Source: Purshia tridentata
Taxonomy: Eukaryota > Streptophyta > Magnoliopsida > Rosales > Rosaceae
Assembly: GCA_003254885.1 (NCBI GenBank)
Contig: QANT01004515.1
Span: forward strand, 42,289-106,288
DNA length: 64,000 bases
Direction: 5' to 3'
Below the pieces are notes generated by a model, which searched no databases, was not told the origin of the DNA, and saw nothing but the letters and a program-made list of their open reading frames with translations. Positions 1 to 11,599 of this stretch are shown piece after piece. The position numbers and the translations under genes were made by a program. The first letter of the stretch is position 1. Each line of letters starts with the position of its first letter.

Positions 1-2491
1 TTTCAATCTTCAGTCTCAAACTGAGAAAAGGGAGTTGCGAATTGCGTCAAAAGTCAGTAATGCTCTTTTTTTTTTTCTGTCTTTCAGGCTCTTAGCTATC
101 AAGGTATTTTATTTTCCTTACCCTTTCTAAATTTTTTTGGACATGATTTTAGGTGCCTGAGTTATGTATGGCTGGTACTCAAACAGAAAGTTTAACTTTT
201 GAAGTTGTCAACTCTCTGGGAATTGTTGACGATACTATTCATCATGAAGAAAGAACTGGCCAATTCCATATGCTTACAATAAAGTCTAGCTCATTTAATA
301 TAGAGGAGTCTATTCGGTACACATTCAAGCATGGCCGTTGCATTGTTCCGGCTATTCCTGTCCCCCAAGTTGAAGGGAGCTTCTGCTTTGAAGCTGCTCA
401 TTCATTTCATCCAGAACTGAATCTGAATCTTAAGGTTGAACAGCTTTGCAGAGATTATTCTGTACTTGTATTTAAAGTTCATTTTGTATTTGTCACTTTT
501 ACAATGATGGTGGTTAACTCGTTATGTACAGGTTCCTGTCATGCAAACTCCAAAAGTGGAATATGAGGATATTGAATCCTCATGTCCAAATGAAAAGTTT
601 TTGCTTCTCCAAGATTCATCTCCCCTTCCACGAGTAGAAAACTTACAGGTATCTGTTGTGAATAATGAGAAGATATGGAAATAAATGCAGCATAAAATTA
701 CTTATAGATGTGAACTTTTATATCTGAGCATGGATGTACAATCGCAGTTCATCTATCATATCAGATCCCATATATATCAAGTATTTGGGATCTCATTAAC
801 CTTAAATAGATTTTTATGACTTTTTTATGCATAGGGTTTCTCCATTATGAATGTCCAAAATCACACCAATTCCTCTCTATTCATGAATTTTCTGCTTCTC
901 CCTGCAGGTACTGGAGGAAGAAATTAACCAAATTGCAATGTGCATTGGAGATGCTGAACGGAAATTGGGTACACTTAAAAACGAGAAGGCAGGAATTGAG
1001 CAAGCCATGCCTCATTTACAAGGTTTTTAGTTACTTATAAGTTTCTGTTATTTTCTTTCTTTGATATGGCATAAACGTATTAAAACAGGTCCTAGCCAAG
1101 GGATATTTTTCTGTACCACATGCGTTTTCATGCTTCCTTAGTAAGTTTGTTTCCCATTTCATAAATTTTGGAATATAGGAGCTTTCTCTTATAATATTAT
1201 GCTAAGATTTTAACTCTATAATGAAGATACAATTATACTTACTAAAATGCTTGTATATATTTCGGTCCATGCCCAGCTTCTGTTGTCTTTCAACTGAACA
1301 ATTCAAATTATTTCTCCATAAAAGAGGAACTGATAAACCGTATACAAAGCATGAGTCACGCTGCAGCTTCTGTCCTCTACAGTTGTAGAGGAATTTCATT
1401 TCAAGGGTCTTTCAGGGGAGATTTGATTGGTTTGGTTGCTCTACTTGGTACAGTTGGGACCAGCAAGCTTAGCAGGTCACCACCCCCTTTGACCTTTTCT
1501 GCTTTCTCCTGTAAATTTAAAAGAATATTTATGCAGTCTTCTCTTTTTTAATTCTGTATTCATCTGTATGCAGGATGTTAGCTGAGTACTTGGGTCAATA
1601 TCAAATGCTCGCTGTTGTCTGTAGATCCTTTGCAACTACTGCCAGCATTCTTGAGAAGTATGACACAAATAGCCGGTTTCTTGTTATAGGCCTTGAAGAT
1701 ATACGGTAACACAGAAAGCTTCCTAATTGTGATTCATCAATATTTCCTTGTGGTGGTGCATTTTTTTCACAGAACAAAAAAATGGTCCAAAGGTAGAAAA
1801 TGACTACGGAATGCTTCCTTGTACAATTTGATGATATGAATTTAAAATTGCATTGCAGGCCGTATAAAGGTGACTTTGATGATCAAGGGAAGCTGGCCTT
1901 GCCGGATCCGATCTTGCCAAATGGAAGTACTCCGGCTGGATTCTTGGGGTATGCAGTTAATATGATTGACCTAGATATCAATCATTTACAAACAACGACA
2001 TCTGCAGGCCATGGTCTTCGGGAGACATTGTTTTATTTTCTTTTTGGTGAGCTCCATGTTTATGAAACTAGGGAAAACATGTTAGCTGCTCGTGCTTGTG
2101 TAAAAAATGATGCTTTATCACTGGATGGTTGGATCTTGAAACAAAATGCAGCAATTTCTCATGGATGGTGGTATATATAAATCTCTCTCTCTCTTTTTCT
2201 AATTTTTGTTGGTAATTTTACTCCTTTGTTGTACGTTTCTTTGAAATACTGTTTCTGTTGCTGTACCTTTCTCTCTTGTCCTTCAGGAAATCTGAAATAT
2301 GTTTTCGGACTTTTGCATGGGAGGATGATGTTATGGAACTCTTGAAGCAGATTGAAGAAAAGAAGTCAGTAATGAGGATGATTGCTGATGGAGTAGGGAG
2401 CATGACCAACTCCCATCGGAAATTGAAAAAGAAATTAAACAAGAAAACCAAGTTGTGGCACAAGCTCATGGACGACACTCACGACACGTAA
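1..2491 (+). CDS. GMI1: GMI1-like SMC-hinge protein, 3' part (5' end outside window)
   Basis: GMI1 is a plant SMC-like protein, paralogous to DMS3, acting in DNA repair and recombination; full-length members also have an N-terminal GHKL ATPase, which would lie outside this window. Exons I can join in frame are 153-434, 532-648, 908-1022, 1277-1475, 1574-1705, 1859-about 2170 and 2287-2491, giving about 453 C-terminal residues. The exon at 908 is coiled-coil-like. Exons 1277-2170 form the hinge, with [31 protein letters not shown] and [10 protein letters not shown], all parallel to the DMS3 hinge just downstream. The tail is Lys-rich. The donor near 2167/2170 is ambiguous by one codon. The sequence at 1-102 looks exonic (codons reading EKRELRIAS) but I could not join it in frame. 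Assignment to GMI1 rather than another hinge paralogue rests on remembered family features. Confidence 0.8.
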
Positions 2492-2604
2492 CTTGTTTCC
2501 GAAAACCACTCCACCCAAGAAAACGAGTAAAATTTCATGTCACAGGTGTAAATATTTGTTACTTGACAGCCTAGTTTCAACTTTCATTCGTACCTGAAGA
2601 TATT

Positions 2605-2800
2605 AGATATGTAACGTTACCCAAGACAAATCGTTGGACCATATATATATCTTCTGCAAGAAGAAGGCTTTCAAATTGACAGTTAAATTTATCAAAAAAA
2701 AGATATGTAACGTTACCCAAGACAAATCGTTGGACGATATATATATCTTCTGCAAGAAGAAGGCTTTCAAATTGACAGTTAAATTTATCAAAAAAAAAAA
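2605..2800. repeat. Two-copy tandem duplication, 96-bp period, 3' of GMI1
   Basis: Copies begin at 2605 and 2701 with AGATATGTAACGTTACCCAA and end in an A-rich tract; they differ by only one or two bases. The duplication lies about 110 bp after the GMI1 stop, probably in its 3' UTR, and is recent judging by identity. Confidence 0.9.
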
Positions 2801-3340
2801 ATGACAATTCACCATTTCGTTATTTTGATTATTACTCTGTAATATTATTTATATTATTCTTTTCAGGGCTTGATGTGGAACCTAGATAATATCTACGTTG
2901 TTAATTATTTTAATATATACACAATTAGATTAAATTCTCAAACAAAATTAGATTTCGAGTGGAGTGAATGAGTGATTAAACTTTGGTAATATATTGAATA
3001 TTGAATTCAATACATACCATTGAAGACATTAATTTTGTTAAAAAGAAAAGGGGAAAGAAATTCCCTGTTAAAATACTCTCTTTCTCGTGATCTAGTAACG
3101 TGTTACTACCCTTGGATCTGTGCCCCCACTTTACAAGGATGAATCCCATGTGATCGGACGGTCCTCGTTTCTGGACGGAGAATCGGACCAGCCTAGTAAT
3201 ATTTCCGAAAGCACGGGGAGGTCAATGATATTTTAGATTCTCAAACATATTCCCTTAAATTGCCGCAAAAATGCCAGTTGGAGAGAGGCAAACAGAGTGA
3301 GAGAGCAGCGAAGGGAGAGAGAACTGAGTCAACTGGAACG
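2801..3340. other. Intergenic region and DMS3 5' leader
   Basis: AT-rich sequence between GMI1 and DMS3 with no coding potential that I can see. The last roughly 70 bases (GAGAGAG-rich, about 3280-3340) look like the DMS3 5' UTR. Confidence 0.6.
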
Positions 3341-6300
3341 ATGTTCCAACCCAACAACCAGGTGAGACCCTCTTAAATCTTCACTCTGCCTCTGTTTGGT
3401 AGCCGAGAAAATGCGAGAAAAGGACTTGGTGTGTTAGGTTATAAAATTCAGAGTTTTATTTTTTCTTTTCTCGTGTTGAAGCATTTTATTAGTTACTCAA
3501 ATGTAGCATTAGGGGTTTGGTAATTCGAATGCATGTTGTGGTTCTCTTCTCCATTGTTTTTGTGGTGCTTTGAATTTCCAAGAAAATAAACTCCGATTCT
3601 GTGATGACTGCAATTCTCTGTATTTTCTGGATTTTGAAGAGCTTTATGGCACTGGGTTTCTTTAATCACCCAATTGCATGTCGTGGTTTCAACATTGCTT
3701 TGTGGTTCTTTGAATTTCCAAGAAAATAAACTCCAATTCCGTGGTCACTGTAATTCTCTCCATTTTCTGAATTTTGAAGAGCTTTTTTTTACTGGGTTTA
3801 GTTAATTTTCCTTTTATCACTAGAATTGCATTTTGCTGCCACTTTTAGTTTCCACGAGTGAAAGAAAGAATAGCCACTTCGATGATTGGAAAATGAGCAT
3901 GCAACTATGCAATTTCACTCTTCGAAGAAATATTTTAAAACTGGGTTAACTGCATATCTTGTTGTGGCAGGTTTCCATCGGACTTCTTGTATTGCATGAA
4001 TCAAGTTCGCAAGTTGGTCCTTTATTGGCTAGTGCATTTTGTATTTATATTAGGAATGTTAAATTTGTGGCATATGGGCTAGGCTTTTCCTTGTGGACAC
4101 TGGCACTAATTTTAGAAACATGAGGCAATAAAGGGTATATGTTACTCGTCTTGTCATGGTGAGTGGAGGTGGTTTACATTTTTTTCTTGTTGGTTCGAAA
4201 CCACTTGTTTTTGGTGAGGAAGGATTTTCGCACCATTTAGTTTACTTTTAATATGTCTTTTTCTTTTGGAAACAAACTTGTACTGGCATGGACTTATTAT
4301 TGAGTGGAGATAACTTTGTTTTCGTTCATTTTTTTGCCCACCAAAAGGACAAATTTATCAAAAAAATTCAGGAGGAAAAGCCTGTGTATATGCATCCTAG
4401 TTTTTTTTTGTTTGGTGGTTTGATTTGAATCACTTGTTACCTGTGAACACATACTTTGCAACATATGTAGTTAACTTCTAGAAAGTTTTTTTCTTTTGGA
4501 AATTTTTTTTGTGCTGTCATGGACATATTAATGAGTGGAGATTGCTTCTTTACTTTCATTCATTTTTTTGAGTGATTTTGCATTTTGAAGAACAGAATAT
4601 GTTAGCAATAGTAATATAGTGGCCAATCTTTCAGGTGTCTTTAAATGAAGGGAGGTATTATTGAGGGGACCAATGTTTGATGGTTACTATTAATTATGAA
4701 TGACATATTTAGTAAAACAGTCAAGAAGAAAGGAGAAGCCTACATGCATCCTAGTTTCTTTGTTACTTATGCTATTTAATCATCCTTTTGCAGCTTTCCA
4801 TTCATACGAAGTCATTATCTATTCAAGATTCACCAGTGTTGACGCAAGTAGATAAAAAAGAAACTAGTCTAGTTGCAAAGGATGAAATTCAAAATGGAGG
4901 ATTTTCGCAAGCAGAATCCATCATCTACTACACTAAGGTTGTACAAGAACCTATTCAAGAGATCCTTTATATTTTTTTTACCATGCATGAATATAATATA
5001 TAGTGTATCTTTCACTGTACATTTCATATTGAGTTAATCAATCAAAAAAGATGTAGAAATTTTAATCTTTTTGTTATTCCTGATTTATGCCATTTTTTGT
5101 ATAGTTCATTTACTGAGTGGGAATGGATCAAACTAACTAACTTTTTTGTAACTATTCTATACAGAGACTTCAAGATGGTTTACATGTGATAGGGACAAAA
5201 ATTAAGCAGCATGAGGACAACTTAAGACTTCTGAAGTCTCAGAAAAACAAATTAGATGACTCTATTCTTGATTTGCAAGGTATAATCTCCTTTTCTTCTT
5301 CCGCATCTTTCTACATTGCATTTGTGATCTAAATAAGTCCATATGAAAAACAAGTGAACTAAAAGGCTAACAAAAATCTAGGCACTCTGCTATTTGTTTT
5401 GATGTAATGGGACACGACTGTTTTTGTATAACTGGACTTCTTACAAATGAATCAGCAGAATTCCTAGCATTCCTATTCACCTGATCTGGTGCATTGGGAA
5501 TTAAGACATTAAGTCTCCTTGACTGTTTGCAATAATTTATTATGCGTTTTTTTTGTTTTGTTTCCCTAGTTTTCTTTACTCAAGATTTTTCTTTCAGTTG
5601 TTCTAGGCAAGTATCATTCCTCAAATGCACCTAATATTGAAAATGTTGACAATTCCCACCATAAAAGTGAGGAGGAAACAACTGAAAAGATTCTTCAGCG
5701 TGAGAAGTCTGCTGCAGGCATTTTATGGCAGCTGAAAACTCGTCATGGGACTCAGGCAGCCCATATTACCCTGACCAAGGATGTCCTGGGTATTGTTGCT
5801 ACACTTGGCAAAATAGATGATGATAATCTTAGCAGGTCAGAATTCATGTGCATTATTTGATTTCTTATTTCTCAAGTTGTGGAATTGTGCATTAGCCTTA
5901 TTCTCATAATTAGCTGCATATGAGCATTTTGCATGTGTGTTGATGCAATTTTTTCAATATGTCATTTGATTTTGAATAATGAGGGTGAATTGAGGTGCGA
6001 GTACAGCAATGAACTTCTAGTTGGAGGGAGTTCGAAACAAAAGAGATGGAATATTCATTGAACTTATATGGAATGCAGGCTTTTGTCAGAGTACTTAGGA
6101 GTGGAGACTATGTTGGCAATTGTCTGTAAGACTTATGAAGGGATCAAAGCTCTAGAAATGTATGACAGTGAAGGCTGCATAAAGAAATGTTCTGGTCTTC
6201 ATGGGCTTGGTTCTTCTATTGGGAGGACATTGGAAGGACGGTTTCTGGTCATTTGTCTTGAAAATTTAAGGTATGTGTACTATATTCTGTCATTGGTCAG

Positions 6301-7885
6301 GATATCTGTACAAATGTGGATTTGTATACTTTATTATATCAGCCACTCAATCAATAGATTTTTTTTTGTACTTTCCTCGGCAGGCCATATGCTGGTGAGT
6401 TTGTACCTGATGAGCCACAAAGGAGGCTTGATCTTCTAAAGCCAAGGTTACCTAACGGGGAGTGTCCTCCTGGTTTTCTTGGCTATGCTGTAAATATGAT
6501 CAATGTGGACAGCACAAACTTATTTTGTCTCACAGCCTGTGGCCATGGCCTAAGAGAGACTCTGTTTTATAACCTCTTTTCTCGCTTGCAAGTATATAAA
6601 ACAAGGGCAGATATGGTAGCTGCTCTTCCTTGTATAAGCGATGGAGCCATTTCTTTGGATGGTGGGATGATTAGGAGGACTGGTATGTTTTCTCTTGGCA
6701 ACCGGTAAGAAGCTCTTCCAACAAGTGAAATGGAAAATTTATTTCTTTACATACTATATTGAAGTTTATCGTTTTACACTGTCTGTTGAAATTTTTAACT
6801 TGCTTAAGCTATTTAAATGTTACAACCAGACAGAAAATATTACATTTTCTCTTGAAAATTCAACTTATGTTGTTGACTGTTTTTAATCTTTTTACATTTA
6901 CAACTCGTGAGATGTATACTATATTCTGGTAATTCAAATGCCCTTTTCAATAAGGTGTGTTTCTGAATTTAGGTGGAATTCCATTACAAACTAAGTAATA
7001 CCATATATTGTTGCAAATAGGCTTCCGCCATTTTTCTGAGGCCTTTCAAAAGTCAAAACTTTTGTTTATTTTGGGCTATCAACTTCTTTTGGGTCAATTT
7101 ACCACTAATCTGCAAATTTATCAGGATATTGGATCAATTAGTTGTTGTAAGGTCTGGCTTTCAGTTGCTTTTGACAAGTATTAGGAGAATACCTTTGTTA
7201 TTTGTGGTAAATGGCTTTTATCTGCTATACTACACAAGACTAGAGTGTGTCGATACAATTTTTTTATTATTTACTTTTACTGGTGTGCTGTCTCACATAG
7301 TTGCACAGTAATAGAGAAATTTTGAACCATTTGGATATTGTTGTCATTGTCTAATAGCAGTAGGTATTTCGTTTGCTGCTACATCTTAGTTTCCAAACCT
7401 ATCTGATGTTAGGGAAGATGTAGATGTGAGATTCCCCAAATTGACGGTGGCATCAAGCCTACCTGAAAAGTATCTAGAATCTGAAAGACAAGTCAATGAG
7501 TTGAAATGGAAAAAGGAAAAAATGGTTGAAGATATGAAGAGAGAGCAGGCATTATTGGATAAGGAAAAGTTCAATTTTGACAGAAAGAAGCAAGAGTTTC
7601 TCAAGTTCCTAGCTGAAAGTTCATCATACGCAACTCAGGTAACACCCGTAACATATCTTAAGTAACTGTAAGTTGCAGTATAATTCTAAGAACACCTGTA
7701 ATTTGATTTCAGTTGCTGACATCAACCTAGAAATAAAAGTTACATGAATAAGACTGATGACATCATCAAATTTGTAGTCTGTGTAGTTTGTCTTTTTTGC
7801 CTGTTTTTCGAATAAGTTTCAATTGTGGTCTTTGTAATGGCAGCATCAAATTCAGGCAGCACAAAATAGATTTGCACCAAGGTGA
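3341..7885 (+). CDS. DMS3: DMS3 (IDN1), SMC-hinge protein of RNA-directed DNA methylation
   Basis: DMS3 forms the DDR complex with DRD1 and RDM1, which brings RNA polymerase V to chromatin in RNA-directed DNA methylation. It has an SMC-type hinge but no ATPase. Coding exons: 3341-3361, 4794-4937, 5165-5279, 5598-5835, 6079-6270, 6384-6704, 7413-7638 and 7844-7885. They total 1299 nt in one frame, 432 aa, close to the roughly 420 aa I remember for Arabidopsis. Recognisable stretches are KIKQHEDNL and KSQKNK (coiled coil, about residues 60-90), [75 protein letters not shown], then a C-terminal Lys/Glu coiled coil. The ATG follows a 1.4-kb first intron that holds old internal duplications. The last coding exon is only 42 nt. 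I see no defect; the gene looks functional. Confidence 0.95.
3531..3785. repeat. Diverged direct repeat in DMS3 intron 1
   Basis: Segments 3531-3645 and 3676-3785 share GAATTTCCAAGAAAATAAAC and a following ATTTTGAAGAGCTTT with scattered differences. A second, weaker pair lies at about 4200-4340 and 4430-4570 (TTTTTCTTTTGGAAA, CATGGAC, GAGTGGAGAT). The intron seems to have grown by local duplication. Confidence 0.75.
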
Positions 7886-8618
7886 CGAGTACACTGGAGA
7901 AATGAGGCCACCTTCAAACCATAAAGAAGGGGGGAGAGTATTCAGGACTTTGTCTAGTTTAGCGTTGTTTTTATATCGTTTTATGAAGCCAACAAGATTT
8001 AGTGGGAAAAACAAAAATGTATATTCATAAGTCAAGTGGGGGCCTTTATTTCTTCAATTTTAGGCTCTGTAGAAGTAGAATGGAAAATTTTGAAAACTAG
8101 CTGTTTTTTGTTTCCATTAAAGACTTTGTCTTTTTTTTTATAGTCTTAAAAAAATTAACCATTGAATAGCGCTCAAGCTCACCTCTAGAGCATTACTTGA
8201 CAGGGGTTTGAGTAGTACTCGAGGGGGTTAGAGCACTATTGGAGGGTTATATTTCTTAAAGCTCTAAAAAAAATGGTAAATGTCTTTAAAAGGTCCAAGT
8301 TTTGGCTAATTTTTCAAATTTCCTCAGCAGAAGTAGATCGAGGAACTTTGGTGGCTTGATCCTCTATATGTTTGTGACTTTGTGGATAAATTGTATGCAT
8401 CATTGCCCATACAAAGACTACCATGGGGTACATCTTAATTTGCGTCTCTCTTTCTCCATAGTATTGTTGACCAAAAAAAAAAGGAAAAAATGATCTTGTT
8501 AAAACCATAATCTTTACAAAAAACAACTGCAGTTTTTTATTGTTTATTATGATAAAGGGGATCGAGGCTAACATCTAATCTCCTTAGACCAAAATCACTT
8601 CATCCCATCCCACCCTTG
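7886..8618. other. DMS3 3' UTR and intergenic sequence
   Basis: Probable DMS3 3' UTR to about 8100, then AT-rich sequence. Reading frames here are short and not supported by any family resemblance. Confidence 0.5.
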
Positions 8619-8890
8619 GCTAAAGCTCATGACCAAACAAACATGCTGTGGGTTTTGCGGTAACCTTTAAATGTATAAATATCGGACAATATTTAATATT
8701 TGCCACAGTCCTTCCTAGCAAGGACCGAGCCAAGCCAAGTATTTATTTCATTTATTATTAGCCCAGCTAAAGCTCATGACCAAACAAACATGCTGTGGGT
8801 GTTGCGGTAACCTTTAAATGTATAAATATCGGACAATATTTGCCACAGTCCTTCCCAAGCCAAGTATTTATTTCATTTATTATTAGCCCA
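8619..8890. repeat. Tandem duplication upstream of the mL59-like gene
   Basis: Adjacent copies at 8619-8765 and 8766-8890 both contain GCTAAAGCTCATGACCAAAC, GCGGTAACCTTTAAATG, CGGACAATATT and TTTATTATTAGCCCA. Copy one has an extra 20-odd bp (TAGCAAGGACCGAG region). It lies within about 150 bp of the putative transcribed leader, so it duplicates proximal promoter sequence. Confidence 0.9.
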
Positions 8891-9898
8891 CGGGTCATTC
8901 CCAGCCCATCTGCAGACAGGCTTAGGGCCCACTCACAGAATAGCCTTCGAGCCGACCCACAAAGCCCATACCCTTTCCCGTTGAAATCTCAGGTCTCAGC
9001 CTTGAGTTTGCATTTCATTCATTCATACATCACTCTGTGTGTCTGTCTCTCACGCGAAACCAAGCGAGGTGAAGTACCCACTCTCTCTTTCTCATTCTTC
9101 ATTGCTGATTGGGGTCTTTCTCTCAGTGTTACTTTTTAATTTTCTTGATTATATGATAAAACCATAAAAGACGTTGTTAAGTTTGATTTAGGTCTTCTAT
9201 TAAATCTCTGAGGAAGTTTGATTTAGGGATTCTCATTGTTGCTCATGTTGTCTGTAGTATCTACTCACAGGAGGAGAAACATCCATTACCGTTTCCTGCG
9301 GTTTTGCAAATGTCAAAAGCAACTAATTCTACTATCATTTACTAATTAGGGCCTCGTTTAGTTGCTTTACATAGTTGATTGAGAACTCAATTTATTGAAG
9401 ATTTTTCTTTTTATTATACAGCGAAAGAAAATATTTGTTGGGTTTGGTATTCTTTATCTTTATTTATTTTACATTCGCTTGTTAAATGATGGCTTCAGCA
9501 TTGTTATCAAGAAATTTGAGTCCAGAGTGCCTCTCTATATTTTGCCACTTCCAATTATCCCAAGCCTAGCTTCATCACTCTATTGGGAATTGGGATAAGC
9601 AATCCAACAAAAGTTTATCTGGTTTTCATGTATGAATCACAAAATTATAAAATTCCATCTTGGTTCTGTTTGCTTGCTATAGGATATGCATCATCCAGTA
9701 TGAAAGTATTGATATGGGTGCTATGCATTTTTAATGTTTTGCCATCATCATTCTATCAGCATTCAGTGTATCTCTCTATCCAATTTGCCTGCATTTCTAT
9801 TTTATTGTGCTTTTCTTCAAAATTCTTTGAGTGTTTGTTGATATTTTTGTATGTTCTTCTTCTTCTTCTGTGGTCTGGCAGAGACCTTAAGTAAATCG

Positions 9899-10285
9899 AT
9901 GGCAGGCCAGGCTACCAAATCTGTGGCAAAGGTGATCGGAGAGTACCAGTACCCATGGCGTGAGAAGTTGACAAAGTACAAGACTGAGCTATCCAAGGGT
10001 ATGTGGGGTTACTGGCATCTAGGGGCATGGAAGACACTTGAAATCAGTGCTCGTCATCGAGCTAGAATTCGAAAGGAAGCCCTCCTTGCGGGAGAGGATT
10101 GGCCATATGATCCGGAGAGGAAAGAAATGAGAACCAAGAGGAAAGGGCACAAGGTGGACAGGATAGCTGCCGAGAAACGGGAAAACACTGCCAGGTTGAT
10201 GGAGAAGATGCCAGAAATGCTGCTTCAATACAAAAAGCGCAGGTGGGAGAAGAAGATGAAGGAAGAAGACAAGAACAAACCCTGA
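9899..10285 (+). CDS. Small basic plant protein, mitoribosomal mL59-like
   Basis: The 128-aa product has a single coding exon from the ATG at 9899 (MAGQATKSVAKVIGEYQYPW) to TGA at 10283. It is Lys/Arg/Glu-rich with conserved-looking blocks WREKL, WGYWHLGAWK, LAGEDWPYDPERKEMR and a helical tail YKKRRWEKKMKEEDK. I recognise it as a conserved plant protein family annotated as resembling mitochondrial large-subunit protein mL59; that name is from memory and not proven by the sequence. A 5' UTR exon (about 8940-9068, CT-rich) is probably joined by an intron at 9069-9881 (donor GAG|GTGAAG, acceptor TGGCAG). The reading frame is open upstream of the ATG, but that stretch is intronic. Confidence 0.75.
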   Translation: MAGQATKSVAKVIGEYQYPWREKLTKYKTELSKGMWGYWHLGAWKTLEISARHRARIRKEALLAGEDWPYDPERKEMRTKRKGHKVDRIAAEKRENTARLMEKMPEMLLQYKKRRWEKKMKEEDKNKP

Positions 10286-10824
10286 TCTCGCATGAAATGT
10301 TGCCTTTTGTTTTAATGATCTTGGTGTAGTTTGCCTATGGTCTATGTTTGCAACAACTGCTGGGCGATATGTTTGAATTATCAGAGTTCATAAATGCCAA
10401 AATTTCGTTATTTGGCAAATGTCTTCTTAAAACCCCACCTATTGACCACCAGATGTGTAACATCTTTTTGCATTTTTCCCGTTTACAAGTAAATGTGTAC
10501 ATCTGGTTGATTTACTTTTAAGCTTAAAATCCCTAGTAGTGGGTTCAAGCCTGCGTTAGGTACAATTTGAGAGAAGCAGTTTGGATGAATCTTTCAATCG
10601 AGTTAGTAAAAGAGGAGAAAAAGAAGAAAGAGAAGCCACCATGTGTAAAGTGGTAGTTTAATAATTGATACATTTCTTTGGCCAAAGATAAGGAACAATT
10701 TATAACAGAGATGGCAACTTGACAAGTAAAAGCAATGGCGATGAATAATTTAGAGAGAATCAGTACACTTTTCTCGGGGGGCCTCACTCATCACAGACTG
10801 CCAAGGTAAAAAAAATTAAATGAA
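10286..10824. other. 3' UTR and intergenic sequence
   Basis: AT-rich sequence between the mL59-like gene and the tRNA. A minus-strand T-run (complement of 10809-10815) just past the tRNA 3' end fits an RNA polymerase III terminator. Nothing else seen. Confidence 0.5.
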
Positions 10825-10896
10825 AGGTTCCACCGAGATTTGAACTCGGGTTACTGGATTCAGAGTCCAATGTCCTAACCACTAGACCATGGAACC
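10825..10896 (-). tRNA. tRNA-Gln (anticodon CUG)
   Basis: Read on the minus strand, this 72-nt gene has a 7-bp acceptor stem beginning GGTTCCA and ending TGGAACC plus discriminator T. It has an A-box-like GTCTAGTGGTTAGGAC, an anticodon loop CTCTGAA with CTG at 34-36, and a TΨC arm GAGTTCAAATCTC. There is no intron. The acceptor and TΨC stems pair fully, so it appears functional. It is a nuclear-type plant tRNA-Gln. A T-run follows as terminator. Confidence 0.97.
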
Positions 10897-11599
10897 GCTT
10901 GTTTATATGGGTTCGTAAATTTCAATATAACACTAGAAAAATGGGTATCTTATCGGCCCCTTGTATAAAGAGAGAGAACGGAATCCAAGGAATCACAGAC
11001 CTCACAGTGACATTAATAAACTGCAAAATCACAAACCAACCAACGGTTAAGATGGTGATGATATGAGCGCACAAAGATTTGAGCTGACAGTCCACAGACG
11101 GTGGTGCCATTTTCTTTGGGCTCAGTGAATTGTGATGGACTGAATGACCTGGGACAGAACATGTCTAGCAAATAGCAATAGATGATGACATTGGTATCAT
11201 TGCCCCATTGCCCAACCCCACCTTAGACTGAGAGACAACACAACAAAACCATTCTTCTCTACTCTCTAGTCTTCAGTCCTAGGCAGCTAGCTACACCCTC
11301 CAGTCCTTCACACTAACGAAATGACGTCTCTTGAAGACACACACATGGGTGTTGTCCCTTCACCTTCTCAAAACCAGAAAAAGAAATCTAGCCTTTTCAA
11401 TTACTGCGTTGATGGATCTTCCTGAATCCTGTCCAATAATAATGTTCTGCAATAAAAGGCTAGTTTTGTTTAACAGTAGGCCGTTCCGTTTGCAAAGGTA
11501 GGTAGCTGTTCCTGGTCCATTTGATGGTCATGAACTGAGAGAGCCTTATCCCGTTGAGTGAAGCATCATGGCCACTTGCTGCTGAGGACCCAAAGGAGG
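10897..11599. other. Promoter and 5' leader of the JmjC gene
   Basis: Noncoding sequence with short CT-rich stretches (11230-11290) and no convincing frame. The open frame of the JmjC first exon extends upstream to 11558 but only through a GTG; the first ATG in frame is at 11600. Confidence 0.5.

Noticed and set aside
9583-9894. 103-codon plus-strand frame before the mL59-like gene
   Set aside because: Hydrophobic, T-rich intron sequence ending at the splice acceptor; no domain.
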